Assembly (NCBI RefSeq): GCF_017921815.1
Contig: NZ_JAGEMM010000002.1
Span: 124,001-188,000 of the forward strand
Length of the DNA stretch: 64,000 bases
Direction of reading: 5' to 3'
DNA from: Microvirga antarctica
GTDB lineage: Bacteria > Pseudomonadota > Alphaproteobacteria > Rhizobiales > Beijerinckiaceae
Positions 33,802 through 42,552 of the stretch are shown here, in pieces (position 1 is the stretch's first letter; every line of letters starts with the position of its first letter). Below the pieces are notes generated by a model. It had not been told where the DNA came from. It saw only the letters and a program-made list of their open reading frames with translations, and searched no databases. The translations under genes and the position numbers were made by a program.

Positions 33802-34589
33802 ATGCCACCACCCTGCGCTGCAGCCGAGAGGGAGCCGTCGCGACCGTCGCGCTCGCGCGACCCGACAAGCTGAACGCTTTCAACGGGGCCCTCCACGCGG
33901 CCCTGCGGGACGAGCTTGCTCGGCTGGCGGAGGATGACGACATCCGCGTTGTGGTGCTCACCGGCGAGGGCAGGGGCTTCTCGTCCGGGCAGGACCTGAC
34001 GGAGGATCTGCCCCGCGACCAGGCGGGCCGTATCGATTTGGGGCCGCCGCTGGCGCGCGACTACAATCCGTTGATTCTGCAACTGGCCAATTATCCCAAG
34101 CTCACCATTGCGGCGCTCAACGGGGCGGCGGTCGGCGCCTCGATGAACATCGCGCTTGCCTGCGATATCGTCGTGGCGGCCCATTCGGCCTATCTGCAGG
34201 AGGCTTTCGCCAAGATCGCCCTGATCCCCGATGCGGGCGGCACCTGGATCCTGCCGCGTCTCGTCGGCCCCAAGCGGGCGCTCGCCCTGATGCTGACCGC
34301 CGAGCCGATTTCGGCCGAGGAGGCTCATCGGATGGGACTGGTCGCCACGGTGTTCGACGATGCGACGTTCCGCGACGACGTGGCGGCGTTTGCCCGCAAG
34401 CTTGCGGATGGCCCCGCGCTCGCCTATCGCTTGACCAAGCAGGCCGTGGCGCAGAGCCTCGACAACGACCTTGAAACGCAACTGGGCATCGAGGCCGCGT
34501 TGCAGCGACAGGCGGGGTTCAGCGATGATTTCGCCGAAGGAATCACGGCTTTCCGCGAGAAGCGGCCCCCGCGTTTTTCGGGCCGGTAA
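33798..34589 (+). CDS. Enoyl-CoA hydratase/isomerase, PaaG-like
   Basis: 263-residue crotonase-fold enzyme. The oxyanion-hole segments are GRGFSSGQDL and LNGAAVGASMNIALACDIV, followed by FAKIALIPDAGGTWILPRLVG. The aspartate of IPDAGG and similarity to 2-(1,2-epoxy-1,2-dihydrophenyl)acetyl-CoA isomerases suggest a PaaG-like role, but no other paa genes are near, so fatty-acid or other acyl-CoA substrates are equally possible. ATG 33798 overlaps the previous stop by ATGA; an in-frame extension upstream has no homology. Confidence 0.88.
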   Translation: MNATTLRCSREGAVATVALARPDKLNAFNGALHAALRDELARLAEDDDIRVVVLTGEGRGFSSGQDLTEDLPRDQAGRIDLGPPLARDYNPLILQLANYPKLTIAALNGAAVGASMNIALACDIVVAAHSAYLQEAFAKIALIPDAGGTWILPRLVGPKRALALMLTAEPISAEEAHRMGLVATVFDDATFRDDVAAFARKLADGPALAYRLTKQAVAQSLDNDLETQLGIEAALQRQAGFSDDFAEGITAFREKRPPRFSGR

Positions 34590-34599
34590 GGAGACCACG

Positions 34600-34806
34600 A
34601 TGCGGCCCGGTTACCTGATCCTCGGTCTCGTGACGCTGAGCGCGGTCATCGGATTGCTCGTCTCGCGCGATCCGGAGCGCTCTGCCGCGATGTCGCAGAT
34701 GTATCGCGACGCCGCCCTGTCGGGCGAGACCAAGCAGATCGTCCTGGCGCTCCTCGCCCTGGGCCTCGGCGGCTTCATCGTCTACCTCACCATGAGCCGC
34801 CGCTAG
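34600..34806 (+). CDS. Small two-helix membrane protein
   Basis: 68 residues: two hydrophobic helices (about 4-20 and 46-63) linked by a polar loop DPERSAAMSQMYRDAALSG. A strong ribosome site (taaggag) precedes ATG 34600, ten bases after the hydratase gene, indicating cotranscription. No family recognised. Confidence 0.65.
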   Translation: MRPGYLILGLVTLSAVIGLLVSRDPERSAAMSQMYRDAALSGETKQIVLALLALGLGGFIVYLTMSRR

Positions 34807-34824
34807 CCCCAAGGACCTGCTCGT

Positions 34825-35688
34825 CTAGGTCAGGCGCGAAATCAGGCTCGAGGTGTCCCAGCGCCTGCCGCCGTTGGCCTGCACATCCGCGTAGAATTGG
34901 TCCACGAGGGCCGTCAGCGGCAACCGGGCCCCGTTCTTGCGCGCCTCGGCGAGGCAGATCGCCAGATCCTTGCGCATCCAGTCGACGGCAAAACCGAACT
35001 CGAACTTGCCTTCGTTCATGGTCTTGCCGCGATTTTCCATTTGCCAGGATCCGGCGGCGCCCTTCGAGATGACGTCCAGAACCGCCTCGATATCGAGACC
35101 GGCCTTCTGGCCGAAATGGATGCCCTCGGAGAGGCCCTGGACGATCCCCGCAATACAGATCTGGTTGATCATCTTGGTGAGCTGTCCCGATCCGGCCGGA
35201 CCCATGAGGCGGCAGGCGCGCGCGAAGCTCATGATGACCGGCTCTGCCGTGGCATAGGCCTCCGGCGTGCCCCCGCACATGACGGTCAGAACACCGTTCT
35301 CGGCGCCGGCCTGGCCGCCGGAGACGGGCGCATCGATGAAGGACGCTCCCTTTTGCCGTGCAGCGTCGTCCAGCTCTCGCGCGACTTCCGCCGAGGCCGT
35401 GGTGTGGTCGACGAAGATTGCGCCCTGTCCGAGCCCCGAAAATGCGCCGTCCGGCCCAATGGTGACCTGGCGCAGGTCGTCGTCGTTGCCGACGCAGCAG
35501 AACACGATCGCCTGGCCCGTGGCCGCCTCCCGCGGGGTCGCCGCCGCTGTTCCGCCATGCTCGGCCACCCAGGCCGCGGCCTTCGCGCTGGTGCGGTTGT
35601 ACACGGTGACCTCATGGCCCTTGACCTTGAGATGCCGGGCCATGGGCGCGCCCATGATGCCGAGGCCTATGAATCCGACTTTTGCCAT
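34825..35688 (-). CDS. Beta-hydroxyacid dehydrogenase (GarR/3-hydroxyisobutyrate dehydrogenase family)
   Basis: 287 residues. The N-terminal Rossmann motif is GFIGLGIMGAPMARHL, the substrate-binding signature DAPVSGGQAGAENGVLTVM, and the catalytic lysine lies in GQLTKMINQICI. These enzymes reduce or oxidise small hydroxy acids such as tartronate semialdehyde or hydroxyisobutyrate with NAD(P). Sequence most resembles 2-hydroxy-3-oxopropionate reductases, but the substrate is not settled. It is transcribed alone, convergent with the small membrane protein. Confidence 0.9.
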   Translation of the reverse strand: MAKVGFIGLGIMGAPMARHLKVKGHEVTVYNRTSAKAAAWVAEHGGTAAATPREAATGQAIVFCCVGNDDDLRQVTIGPDGAFSGLGQGAIFVDHTTASAEVARELDDAARQKGASFIDAPVSGGQAGAENGVLTVMCGGTPEAYATAEPVIMSFARACRLMGPAGSGQLTKMINQICIAGIVQGLSEGIHFGQKAGLDIEAVLDVISKGAAGSWQMENRGKTMNEGKFEFGFAVDWMRKDLAICLAEARKNGARLPLTALVDQFYADVQANGGRRWDTSSLISRLT

Positions 35689-35750
35689 CGTCCGCTCCCG
35701 TGCGTGTTCCGTGCCGTTCTAGGAAGAGCGTCGCCTTCGGTCAAACGCCG

Positions 35751-36605
35751 TTACTTGATGTCGAAGGGAAAGTACTTGACCCGAACCCGGTCGTAGGTGC
35801 CATCCGCCTGGATGGCCGCGAGCGCACGGTCGAAACGGGCCTTCAGCTCGGCATCCTCCTTGCGCAGGCCGATCCCGTAGAATTGACGCGAATAGGGGGG
35901 GTCGTCGGGCGCCGTCCCGAGAATGCGGCAGCAATCGCCCTCGCGGCTTTCAAGAAATTTCACCAGCGCCCGCTTGTCGCCGAACACCGCGTCGACGCGC
36001 CCGACCAGCAGGTCCAGGGTCGCCTCCATGGCGCTTCCATAGAGCGCGATCTGGGATTCCTTGTAGTGCTGCTCGAGATATTCCGCGTAGTCGCTGCGGA
36101 TGGTCGTGCCGATCTTCGATCCAGCAAGTCCTTCCGGCGTAAGGTTGCGGATGGTGCTGTTCTTGGGAGCGATGAAGATCGCCGGAATGCGGTAATAGGG
36201 ATCCGAGAATGCCAGACGCTTCTGGCGTCGTTCGAGGATCTCGAGCGACGACATGATGGCATCGTATTCGTGGTTGAGGAGGCCGCGGATAATGCCATCC
36301 CATTCGTGCTGAACGATGACGCACTCGGCCTTCATCTGCTCGCACAGGGCTTTGGCCAGATCGACCTCGAAGCCCTGAAGCTCGTTCGCCTGATCGATAT
36401 AGTTGAAGGGCGGATAGGCTCCCTCGATGGCAATGCGAATGGGTGCAGGTTTGGGCCCGCTCTCCTGTGCAACGGCCGCTCCAAGCGTGTACGACCCGAA
36501 AGCGAGCGAGAGGCACAACAACAGCTTGGGCGCAAAATGCAGCCTGATCACCACGATCCAATCCGCGAGTTTGGGCGATATTCCCGCAAAGCTTGGAACT
36601 GTCAA
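35751..36605 (-). CDS. Periplasmic solute-binding protein, polar amino acid type
   Basis: 284 residues. A signal peptide is followed by the type 2 periplasmic-binding fold of family 3: IRIAIEGAYPPFNYIDQANE, LQGFEVDLAKALCEQM, and FSDPYYRIPAIFIA. An acidic stretch replaces some classical amino-acid contacts, so the ligand could be an amino acid, opine or related compound. No permease or ATPase gene adjoins, so it is an orphan subunit. The N-terminal 20-25 residues before the hydrophobic core are longer than usual; a start about 60 bases downstream is possible. Confidence 0.85.
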   Translation of the reverse strand: MTVPSFAGISPKLADWIVVIRLHFAPKLLLCLSLAFGSYTLGAAVAQESGPKPAPIRIAIEGAYPPFNYIDQANELQGFEVDLAKALCEQMKAECVIVQHEWDGIIRGLLNHEYDAIMSSLEILERRQKRLAFSDPYYRIPAIFIAPKNSTIRNLTPEGLAGSKIGTTIRSDYAEYLEQHYKESQIALYGSAMEATLDLLVGRVDAVFGDKRALVKFLESREGDCCRILGTAPDDPPYSRQFYGIGLRKEDAELKARFDRALAAIQADGTYDRVRVKYFPFDIK

Positions 36606-36641
36606 TCGAGCGGAAAGCCTTTTCTCGTAAGGAGTAAGGAC

Positions 36642-37679
36642 TTAGCCGCCGGTCACGCTCATATGGCGCGTCAGGGCAGGCGTCGTGTGGCGGCGGTCGA
36701 TGACGAAGTCATGGCCCTTGGGCTTGCGGGCGATCGCTGCCTCAATGGCGGAGCTCAGAAGGGCGTCATCCTCGGATTGCCGCAACGGCGCGCGCAGATC
36801 GGCCGCATCCTCCTGGCCGAGGCACATGAAGAGCTGGCCGGTGCAGGTGAGCCTCACGCGGTTGCAGCTCTCGCAGAAATTATGCGTCAGCGGCGTGATG
36901 AATCCGAGGGTCCCGCCGGTCTCGGCCACGGTGACATAGCGCGCGGGGCCGCCGGTTCGGTAGGCGTTCTCGGAGAGGGTGAAACGCTGCGACAGGCGGG
37001 CCCGGACGACGGAGAGGGGAAGGTACTGGTCCACCCGATGGGCGTCGATTTCACCCAGCGGCATCACCTCGATCAGCGTCAGGTCCATGCCCCGTCCATG
37101 CGCCCATGTGAGAAGGCTCTCGATCTCGTCCTCGTTGACGCCTTTCAGCGCCACCGTGTTGATCTTGACCTTGAGGCCCGCACGCTGGGCCGCATCCAGC
37201 CCGGTGAGAACTTTCGTGAGATCGCCCCAGCGGGTGATGCTGCGGAAGGTCGCGTCGTCGAGGGTGTCGAGGGAGACGTTGACGCGCTTCACGCCGCAGG
37301 CGGCGAGATCGGCCGCATAGCGGGACAGCTGCGATCCGTTGGTGGTGACGGTGAGCTCGTCGAGCGCCTCGGTTTCGAGATGCCGGGAGAGAGACCGGAA
37401 CAACGTCATGATGTCGCGCCGCACCAGCGGCTCGCCGCCGGTGATCCGCAGCTTGCGCACGCCCTGACGAACGAAGGCGGTGCAGATCCGGTCAAGCTCC
37501 TCGAGGGTGAGAAGATCGCGCTTGGGCAGAAACGCCATGTCTTCCGACATGCAGTAGACGCAGCGAAAATCGCACCGGTCCGTCACCGAGACCCGCAGAT
37601 AGGAGATCGTCCGGCCGAAGGGATCGACCAGTGGGCGATCCGTCGGCGACAGGGTGGCAGGCGCGGGGGCTCCCCACAT
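36642..37679 (-). CDS. moaA: GTP 3',8-cyclase (molybdenum cofactor biosynthesis protein A)
   Basis: 345 residues, radical-SAM enzyme starting molybdopterin synthesis from GTP. The SAM cluster is in [12 protein letters not shown]; the second cluster is in [12 protein letters not shown] with a third cysteine in QLFMCLGQ. The protein ends in the conserved Gly-Gly (MSVTGG) needed for activity. Molybdopterin is required by the xanthine dehydrogenase encoded earlier in the window. Transcribed alone, divergent from the DUF971 gene. Confidence 0.96.
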   Translation of the reverse strand: MWGAPAPATLSPTDRPLVDPFGRTISYLRVSVTDRCDFRCVYCMSEDMAFLPKRDLLTLEELDRICTAFVRQGVRKLRITGGEPLVRRDIMTLFRSLSRHLETEALDELTVTTNGSQLSRYAADLAACGVKRVNVSLDTLDDATFRSITRWGDLTKVLTGLDAAQRAGLKVKINTVALKGVNEDEIESLLTWAHGRGMDLTLIEVMPLGEIDAHRVDQYLPLSVVRARLSQRFTLSENAYRTGGPARYVTVAETGGTLGFITPLTHNFCESCNRVRLTCTGQLFMCLGQEDAADLRAPLRQSEDDALLSSAIEAAIARKPKGHDFVIDRRHTTPALTRHMSVTGG

Positions 37680-37789
37680 GGTGTCGGTCTTCCTCGTCGG
37701 CGATGGCGGCGCGTCCTGGAGGCGGGCGGCTTGGAAAGTGGCCCGCCAGTCGCTAGCGTCCAGTACACCATATAGGAAGACATCGTTTC

Positions 37790-38155
37790 ATGACCACCGC
37801 GCGCTGGCCGATCGAGCTTCGTCTCGCCAAGGACAAGAAGAGCCTGCGGATCGCCTTCGACGACGGCACCGCCTTCGACCTGCCGGCGGAGTACCTGCGG
37901 GTGACCAGCCCCTCGGCGGAAGTGCAGGGCCACAGCCCGGCCCAGCGCAAGACCGTGCCGGGAAAGCGCGGCGTGTCGATCATCAGCGTGCTGCCTGTGG
38001 GCAATTATGCGGTTCGTCTGGTCTTCGACGACATGCACGACACCGGCATCTTCGGGTGGGATTACCTCCACACCCTGGGGGCCGAGCTGCCGGCCCGGTG
38101 GCAGGAATACGTGGATGCCCTGTCGGCCAAGGGGCTGCATCGCGACCCGCATTGA
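37790..38155 (+). CDS. DUF971 protein
   Basis: 121 residues. The domain is related to the N-terminal part of gamma-butyrobetaine hydroxylase: LRIAFDDGTAFDLPAEYLR, VQGHSPAQ, and the C-terminal DDMHDTGIFGWDYLHTLG. Roles in iron-sulfur or metal metabolism have been proposed for relatives; none is shown here. Short single gene beginning 110 bases from moaA. Confidence 0.92.
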   Translation: MTTARWPIELRLAKDKKSLRIAFDDGTAFDLPAEYLRVTSPSAEVQGHSPAQRKTVPGKRGVSIISVLPVGNYAVRLVFDDMHDTGIFGWDYLHTLGAELPARWQEYVDALSAKGLHRDPH

Positions 38156-38245
38156 TTTTACCGTTGGGTCAGGTATAAACGGTACGTTATATCAATTGCA
38201 GTCTTGTATCGTCCCGCGCGGTGCGGGTGGTTTTGGGTCGTCGCC

Positions 38246-38800
38246 ATGTCGCTCGTCGTCAATCTCCCGTATTTCGTCAATGCGAGCCAGATCGCCGGCG
38301 GCATCGTCATGGGTGAGGGCGACAACATTCTCGACACACGCGACGGACGGATTTCCGGCGCCGTCCGCCTGCTCGGCGGTGACGATGTGTTCTTCGGCGG
38401 CGCAGGACGGGATCTGGTCGACGGGGGCGATGGCAATGACCGGCTGGACGGCGGCGCCGGGCACGATGTCCTGGCGGGCGGGGCCGGCCGCGACAGTTTC
38501 GTCTTCAGCATGCCGCCCCTGCCGCGGAGCGCTGACCGGATTGTCGATTTTACCCCTGCCGACGATACCTTTCTCATCAGCAAGGCCGCCTTCGCCGGGA
38601 TCGGAGCGCAGGGCGGTCTATCGGCCGCGGCGTTCCACCTCGGGGCCCGTGCGGCCGACGCGGATGACCGGATCATCTACGCCAAAGCTTCCGGCACGCT
38701 GTTCTATGACCCTGACGGGAACGGCCCGGCGGCGCAGGTCCTTCTCGCCACCCTCTCCAACAAGGCGAAAGTCGCAGTCGGTGATTTCGTCGTGATCTAA
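38246..38800 (+). CDS. Small RTX calcium-binding repeat protein
   Basis: 184 residues. After about 45 unique residues there are four to five GGxGxD nonapeptides ([20 protein letters not shown]) and then a C-terminal cap that parallels the large RTX protein at 8161: [19 protein letters not shown], the L-x-A-A-[AF]-F stretch, [19 protein letters not shown] and VLLATLSN. It is essentially a minimal repeat block plus secretion domain. ATG 38246 is chosen; a TTG frame start at 38204 has no support. Secretion by a type I system encoded elsewhere is inferred. Confidence 0.85.
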   Translation: MSLVVNLPYFVNASQIAGGIVMGEGDNILDTRDGRISGAVRLLGGDDVFFGGAGRDLVDGGDGNDRLDGGAGHDVLAGGAGRDSFVFSMPPLPRSADRIVDFTPADDTFLISKAAFAGIGAQGGLSAAAFHLGARAADADDRIIYAKASGTLFYDPDGNGPAAQVLLATLSNKAKVAVGDFVVI

Positions 38801-38828
38801 TGGCGATGGCGGGCAACGCCCGGGCATG

Positions 38829-38856
38829 AAAAAAGGCGCGGCAGAGAGCCGCGCCT
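38829..38856 (-). terminator. Intrinsic terminator for the L,D-transpeptidase gene
   Basis: 9-bp perfect stem (aggcgcggc/gccgcgcct) with a five-base loop; on the minus strand it is followed by six T residues (the A-run at 38829-38834). It lies between the convergent RTX and transpeptidase genes. Confidence 0.8.
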
Positions 38857-38898
38857 TGATGGCTTGTGGGCCGGGCCGGTTGGCGGCCGGCAGAATTC

Positions 38899-39483
38899 CT
38901 AGCGCTGAACAACCACCCGGGCGCCGACCTTGGCGCGGGTGTAAAGATCGGTCACATCCTCGTTCGTCATGCGGATGCAGCCCGATGAGACGGCCTCACC
39001 GATGGTCTCCGGCTCATTCGAGCCATGAATGCGATAGATCGTGCTGCCGATATAGAGCGCGCGGGCGCCGAGCGGGTTGTCGGGACCGCCTGCCATGTGG
39101 CGCGGGAGATCGGGACGGCGCTTCAGCATGGCTGCCGGCGGACGCCAATCCGGCCATTCGCGCTTCATCGTCACTGCGTGGGCGCCGCCCCACTGGAAGC
39201 CGGGACGGCCCACGCCGACGCCGTAGCGGACGGCCTTGCCGTCGCCAAGAACGTAATAGAGCCGGCGTTCGGAGGTGGATACCACGATCGTGCCCGGAGC
39301 CTGGCGCCCGTCATAGGACACGATCTCGCGGGGGATCGGCGATGCCTGAGCCTTGACCGCCTGCTCCGCGCTGTAGAGCGGCTGGCGTGTCAGGGGGTCG
39401 ATTGCAGTGAAAGCCGCAGCCGGCGTCGCGAGAGCGACGAAAGCGCAGGCAAGCCCGGTCAGGGCGGCGCGTGTGCGTCCCAT
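38899..39483 (-). CDS. L,D-transpeptidase (YkuD domain)
   Basis: 194 residues with a signal peptide (about 1-24). It crosslinks peptidoglycan stem peptides or anchors proteins in the periplasm. The catalytic motif is IHGSNEP ... SSGCIRMTNEDVTDLY, with the nucleophilic cysteine near residue 169. The domain spans about 60-194. It is a typical single-domain Rhizobiales YkuD protein, transcribed alone. Confidence 0.93.
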   Translation of the reverse strand: MGRTRAALTGLACAFVALATPAAAFTAIDPLTRQPLYSAEQAVKAQASPIPREIVSYDGRQAPGTIVVSTSERRLYYVLGDGKAVRYGVGVGRPGFQWGGAHAVTMKREWPDWRPPAAMLKRRPDLPRHMAGGPDNPLGARALYIGSTIYRIHGSNEPETIGEAVSSGCIRMTNEDVTDLYTRAKVGARVVVQR

Positions 39484-39726
39484 AAAAGCCTCGAAATAAC
39501 CAAGTTTCGCTACTGGTTTGAAATAGCTAAACGCAACCGCCGCGTTTCAGATCCGTTGCATAGCAGAGGTTCGATACCGAACGCCATAGCATAGCTGCCT
39601 TGTTTTCGCCACGTCGTAAGCAAGGTGTTAAAGCCACGCAGCCGCATTTGGTGGCAGCGACTTCGGGCGCATTTGCCGAGTATGGCTTGACGCCAAGGGA
39701 GCAACGACTTTAGAAGGCGCTGGTCA

Positions 39727-39801
39727 GGGCGCGTAGCTCAGCGGGAGAGCATTCGCTTCACACGCGAAGGGTCACAGGTTCAATCCCTGTCGCGCCCACC
39801 A
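39727..39801 (+). tRNA. tRNA-Val (anticodon CAC)
   Basis: 75 nucleotides with encoded CCA. It folds into a 7-bp acceptor stem (gggcgcg/cgcgccc), a D-arm gctc/gagc, an anticodon arm ttcgc-ttcacac-gcgaa with anticodon CAC at 39759-39761, and a T-arm acagg-ttcaatc-cctgt. Decodes GUG. Confidence 0.97.
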
Positions 39802-39852
39802 TTCCTTCCTGATCACCCTCTTCACATTCGTGCGAGCGACGCTTTGCGGCCC

Positions 39853-40542
39853 TCAGGCTGCGGCCTTGCGCATGAGCGCCGTCACCGAATCGAACAGATC
39901 GTCGAAATGGTCGATGACGATGTCCGGGCCCAGCTGGCGCACCGGCGTGTCGGTGTAGCCGAACGGCACGGCGATCACCGGGATCCGCGCATTGCGGGCC
40001 GTGGCGATATCGGTGTTCGAATCCCCCACCATGACCGCCCGGCCAGGATCACCACCGGCACGCGCAATCGTCATGGTCAGGTGCCGGGCATCCGGCTTGA
40101 AATAGGGAAACGTGTCGCGGCCCGCATTGAAGGCGAACATGCCACCGACCCCCAAGGCATCGAGCAGCTTGACCGAGTGCTCCTCGACCTTGTTGGTGCA
40201 GACCGCCAGGATATAGCCTGCCTGCTCGAGGCGATCGAGAGCGCCCCGGACGCCTGGAAACAGCTCGGTGTGGACGCGGATATGGCTGCCGTAATGGGCC
40301 ATGAAGCGTTCGAACAATTGGTCGAGATGGGCGGAGGTCAGGTCACGGCCGGCGGCCTCGAATCCGCGCTGGATGAGGGCGCGGGCTCCCGCGCCAATCA
40401 TGTCCCGCGCTTTGTCCACCGGAAGCGGCGCAAGGCCCTCCTGGTCCAGGACGACATTGAGCGTCCCCACCAGGTCTGCCGCGGTGTCGGCGAGCGTCCC
40501 GTCCAGGTCGAAGACGGCGATAGGCGGAGCAGAGAGGGCCAT
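39853..40542 (-). CDS. gph: Phosphoglycolate phosphatase, HAD superfamily
   Basis: 229 residues. It removes phosphate from 2-phosphoglycolate formed during DNA repair or photorespiration-like reactions. HAD motif 1 is FDLDGTLADT with the nucleophile aspartate, motif 2 is in AVCTNK, and motif 4 is MVGDSNTDI. The cap domain between motifs 1 and 2 fits Gph. It lies beside rpiA as in many Rhizobiales, though divergent and separated by a small secreted-protein gene. Confidence 0.92.
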   Translation of the reverse strand: MALSAPPIAVFDLDGTLADTAADLVGTLNVVLDQEGLAPLPVDKARDMIGAGARALIQRGFEAAGRDLTSAHLDQLFERFMAHYGSHIRVHTELFPGVRGALDRLEQAGYILAVCTNKVEEHSVKLLDALGVGGMFAFNAGRDTFPYFKPDARHLTMTIARAGGDPGRAVMVGDSNTDIATARNARIPVIAVPFGYTDTPVRQLGPDIVIDHFDDLFDSVTALMRKAAA

Positions 40543-40632
40543 CGGACTCGGCTACCTTCACATAACGAGAGAATCAAGCCTCGGGATGATATGATCTTAA
40601 GGTTGATTCGTTCTTACCAGCAGGAGTGCTGA

Positions 40633-41130
40633 ATGCGGTTTGTTGGCCTTGAGATGCGTGGATCGGCGCTTTCCGGTGTTGGAAAACTTGTCCGGGTCGG
40701 GCGTCTTGCCGGCGTGGCTGTTCTCGCGGCGGCCGGATCCGTCGTGGCGGCGCCGTTCGATTTCGTCCCCGCCCCGCAGACCGACCTCAACCGGATCTAT
40801 CGGATCGATCGCTATACGGGCGAGATCAGCTCATGCCAGTACGGGTTGCAGGAGGGCACCATCGGCGTCACCCTGTGCTTCGGCTCGGGCGAGGGCGCGG
40901 GTCCGCAAAGTCCCGGCGAATACGGCCTCGTGGCCTCCAAGCATGAGCGCGAAGGCGGGGTCTTCCGGGTCAATTTCCGGACCGGCGACATGAGCATCTG
41001 CTACGTCTTCGACGAAAAGGTCGTGTGCACGCCGCAGACCAGCCCGGCCGCCGCTGCCTCGCCCGGCTCTGCGCCTGCCGCAACGCCAAGCGCCCGGCCC
41101 GGCACAGGAGCCTCGCCACAACGGCCGTAA
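40633..41130 (+). CDS. Secreted hypothetical protein
   Basis: 165 residues. A long basic N-terminus with signal peptide (hydrophobic about 26-38, ending VVAA) precedes a compact domain with two similar strand units: IYRIDRYTGEISSCQYG and VFRVNFRTGDMSICYV, each ending in cysteine, plus two other cysteines that could pair. A Pro/Ala/Ser-rich tail follows. ATG has caggag upstream. No family recognised. The two R-x-T-G-[ED]-[IM]-S units suggest an internal duplication. Confidence 0.7.
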   Translation: MRFVGLEMRGSALSGVGKLVRVGRLAGVAVLAAAGSVVAAPFDFVPAPQTDLNRIYRIDRYTGEISSCQYGLQEGTIGVTLCFGSGEGAGPQSPGEYGLVASKHEREGGVFRVNFRTGDMSICYVFDEKVVCTPQTSPAAAASPGSAPAATPSARPGTGASPQRP

Positions 41131-41251
41131 TCCGATCGTCTGATCGGGCGTTTGGATGAAACCTTCTTTCTTCGCCCGGGCGGGCCGTGCTAGACGGGCG
41201 TCCGGCGACGACGGGGCCTTGGCTCCGCACTGGCATGAACGGAATGCGATT

Positions 41252-41947
41252 GTGAGCGAGCAACTGAAACGCGCGGCGGCCGAGAGGGCGGCAGCGCTCG
41301 TCACGGACGGCATGCGGCTCGGCATCGGCACGGGATCGACGGCGGCGCATTTCGTCGCAGCCCTTGGCCTGCGCGTGCGCAGCGGCCTGAAGGTCGTCGG
41401 CGTGCCGACGTCGGAGGCGACCCGCCGTCAGGCGAGCGCCGAGGGCATCCCTCTCACAACGCTCGACGAAACCCCCGAGCTCGATCTCACCATCGACGGC
41501 GCGGACGAGATCGACGATGCGCTGCGCCTGATCAAGGGCGGTGGCGGGGCCCATCTGCGCGAGAAGATCGTCGCGGCCGCAAGCGCCCGCATGATCGTGA
41601 TCGCCGACGGATCCAAGCTTGTCTCGACCCTCGGCCGGTTTCCCTTGCCGATCGAAGTCGTTCCCTTCGGTCTCAAGGCCACCGAAATCGCACTCGCAAC
41701 GCTCTTTGACGACCTGGGCCTGGAGGGCGTCCTGTCCTTGCGCAAGGATGCTCACGGTACGGCCTTCGTGACGGATGGCGGCCATCTCATTCTCGACGCC
41801 GCCCTTGGCCGCATCGACAGGCCGGAGGCGCTGGCGGATGCTGTCAACCGCATTCCCGGCGTCGTCGAGCACGGCCTCTTTATCGGTCTTTGCACAGGGG
41901 CGATCCTTGCCACTGGCGACGGCCTTGTCGAACTCGGTCAGGTCTGA
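41252..41947 (+). CDS. rpiA: Ribose-5-phosphate isomerase A
   Basis: 231 residues. It interconverts ribose 5-phosphate and ribulose 5-phosphate in the pentose phosphate pathway. Family motifs are [12 protein letters not shown] (phosphate binding), [26 protein letters not shown] with the catalytic glutamate and lysine region, and [11 protein letters not shown] 41252 with ggaat upstream gives the usual length; a frame start at 41156 adds 32 unrelated residues. Confidence 0.95.
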   Translation: MSEQLKRAAAERAAALVTDGMRLGIGTGSTAAHFVAALGLRVRSGLKVVGVPTSEATRRQASAEGIPLTTLDETPELDLTIDGADEIDDALRLIKGGGGAHLREKIVAAASARMIVIADGSKLVSTLGRFPLPIEVVPFGLKATEIALATLFDDLGLEGVLSLRKDAHGTAFVTDGGHLILDAALGRIDRPEALADAVNRIPGVVEHGLFIGLCTGAILATGDGLVELGQV

Positions 41948-41979
41948 CCATGACCTCTTTCAGTTTGGAGCTTTAACCC

Positions 41980-42483
41980 ATGATCCGTTCCGCTTCTCGC
42001 CTCGTCGCGACCACCTTCGCGCTGGCCCTGCTGGCCGGTCCCGCCTTCGCCCAGACGGCGGCGCCCACCCCGAGCCATCTGGCCATGGCGCGTGAGGTTG
42101 CGACCGTCTCCGGCATGACGCGCTCGTTCGATGCCATGACCGAACCCTTCCTCGCCCAGTTGCAGCAGATGAATGTCACCCGTCCCGAGATCAAGAAGGA
42201 TCTGGACGAGGTCACGGCGATGCTGCGGCCGGAGATCGAGCTGCAGAAAGAAAAGATGCTCGACAATGTGGCGCGCGTCTTTGCCAGCCAGCTCACCGAA
42301 CCGGAGTTGAAGGAAATCGCGACCTTCTACAAGACGCCCACCGGCGTGAAATACGTGACGGTCCAGCCCGGTCTCCTCGACGACATCGTGAAGGATCTGG
42401 CGACCTGGACCCAGAACGTCTCCGAATACGTGATGATCCGGGCTCGCGCCGAGATGATCAAGCGCGGCCACCAGCTTCAGTAA
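41980..42483 (+). CDS. DUF2059 exported protein
   Basis: 167 residues. A signal peptide (about 1-24, ending AFA) is followed by a helical DUF2059 domain with ELKEIATFYKTPTGVKYV as its most conserved part. Role unknown, periplasmic by signal. It follows rpiA by 32 bases with a good ribosome site (ttggag), so rpiA and this gene are likely one operon, ended by the strong terminator at 42503. Confidence 0.9.
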   Translation: MIRSASRLVATTFALALLAGPAFAQTAAPTPSHLAMAREVATVSGMTRSFDAMTEPFLAQLQQMNVTRPEIKKDLDEVTAMLRPEIELQKEKMLDNVARVFASQLTEPELKEIATFYKTPTGVKYVTVQPGLLDDIVKDLATWTQNVSEYVMIRARAEMIKRGHQLQ

Positions 42484-42502
42484 CGCTTGCGCGACAGACA
42501 GC

Positions 42503-42530
42503 AAAAAGCCCGGCATCGCCGGGCTTTTTT
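42503..42530. terminator. Bidirectional intrinsic terminator
   Basis: aaaaagcccggc-atc-gccgggctttttt: 8-bp perfect stem, three-base loop, A-run on one side and T-run on the other. It ends both the rpiA-DUF2059 unit (plus) and the tct operon (minus). Confidence 0.92.
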
Positions 42531-42552
42531 CGTCGTGCAGACGGGGAGCGGA

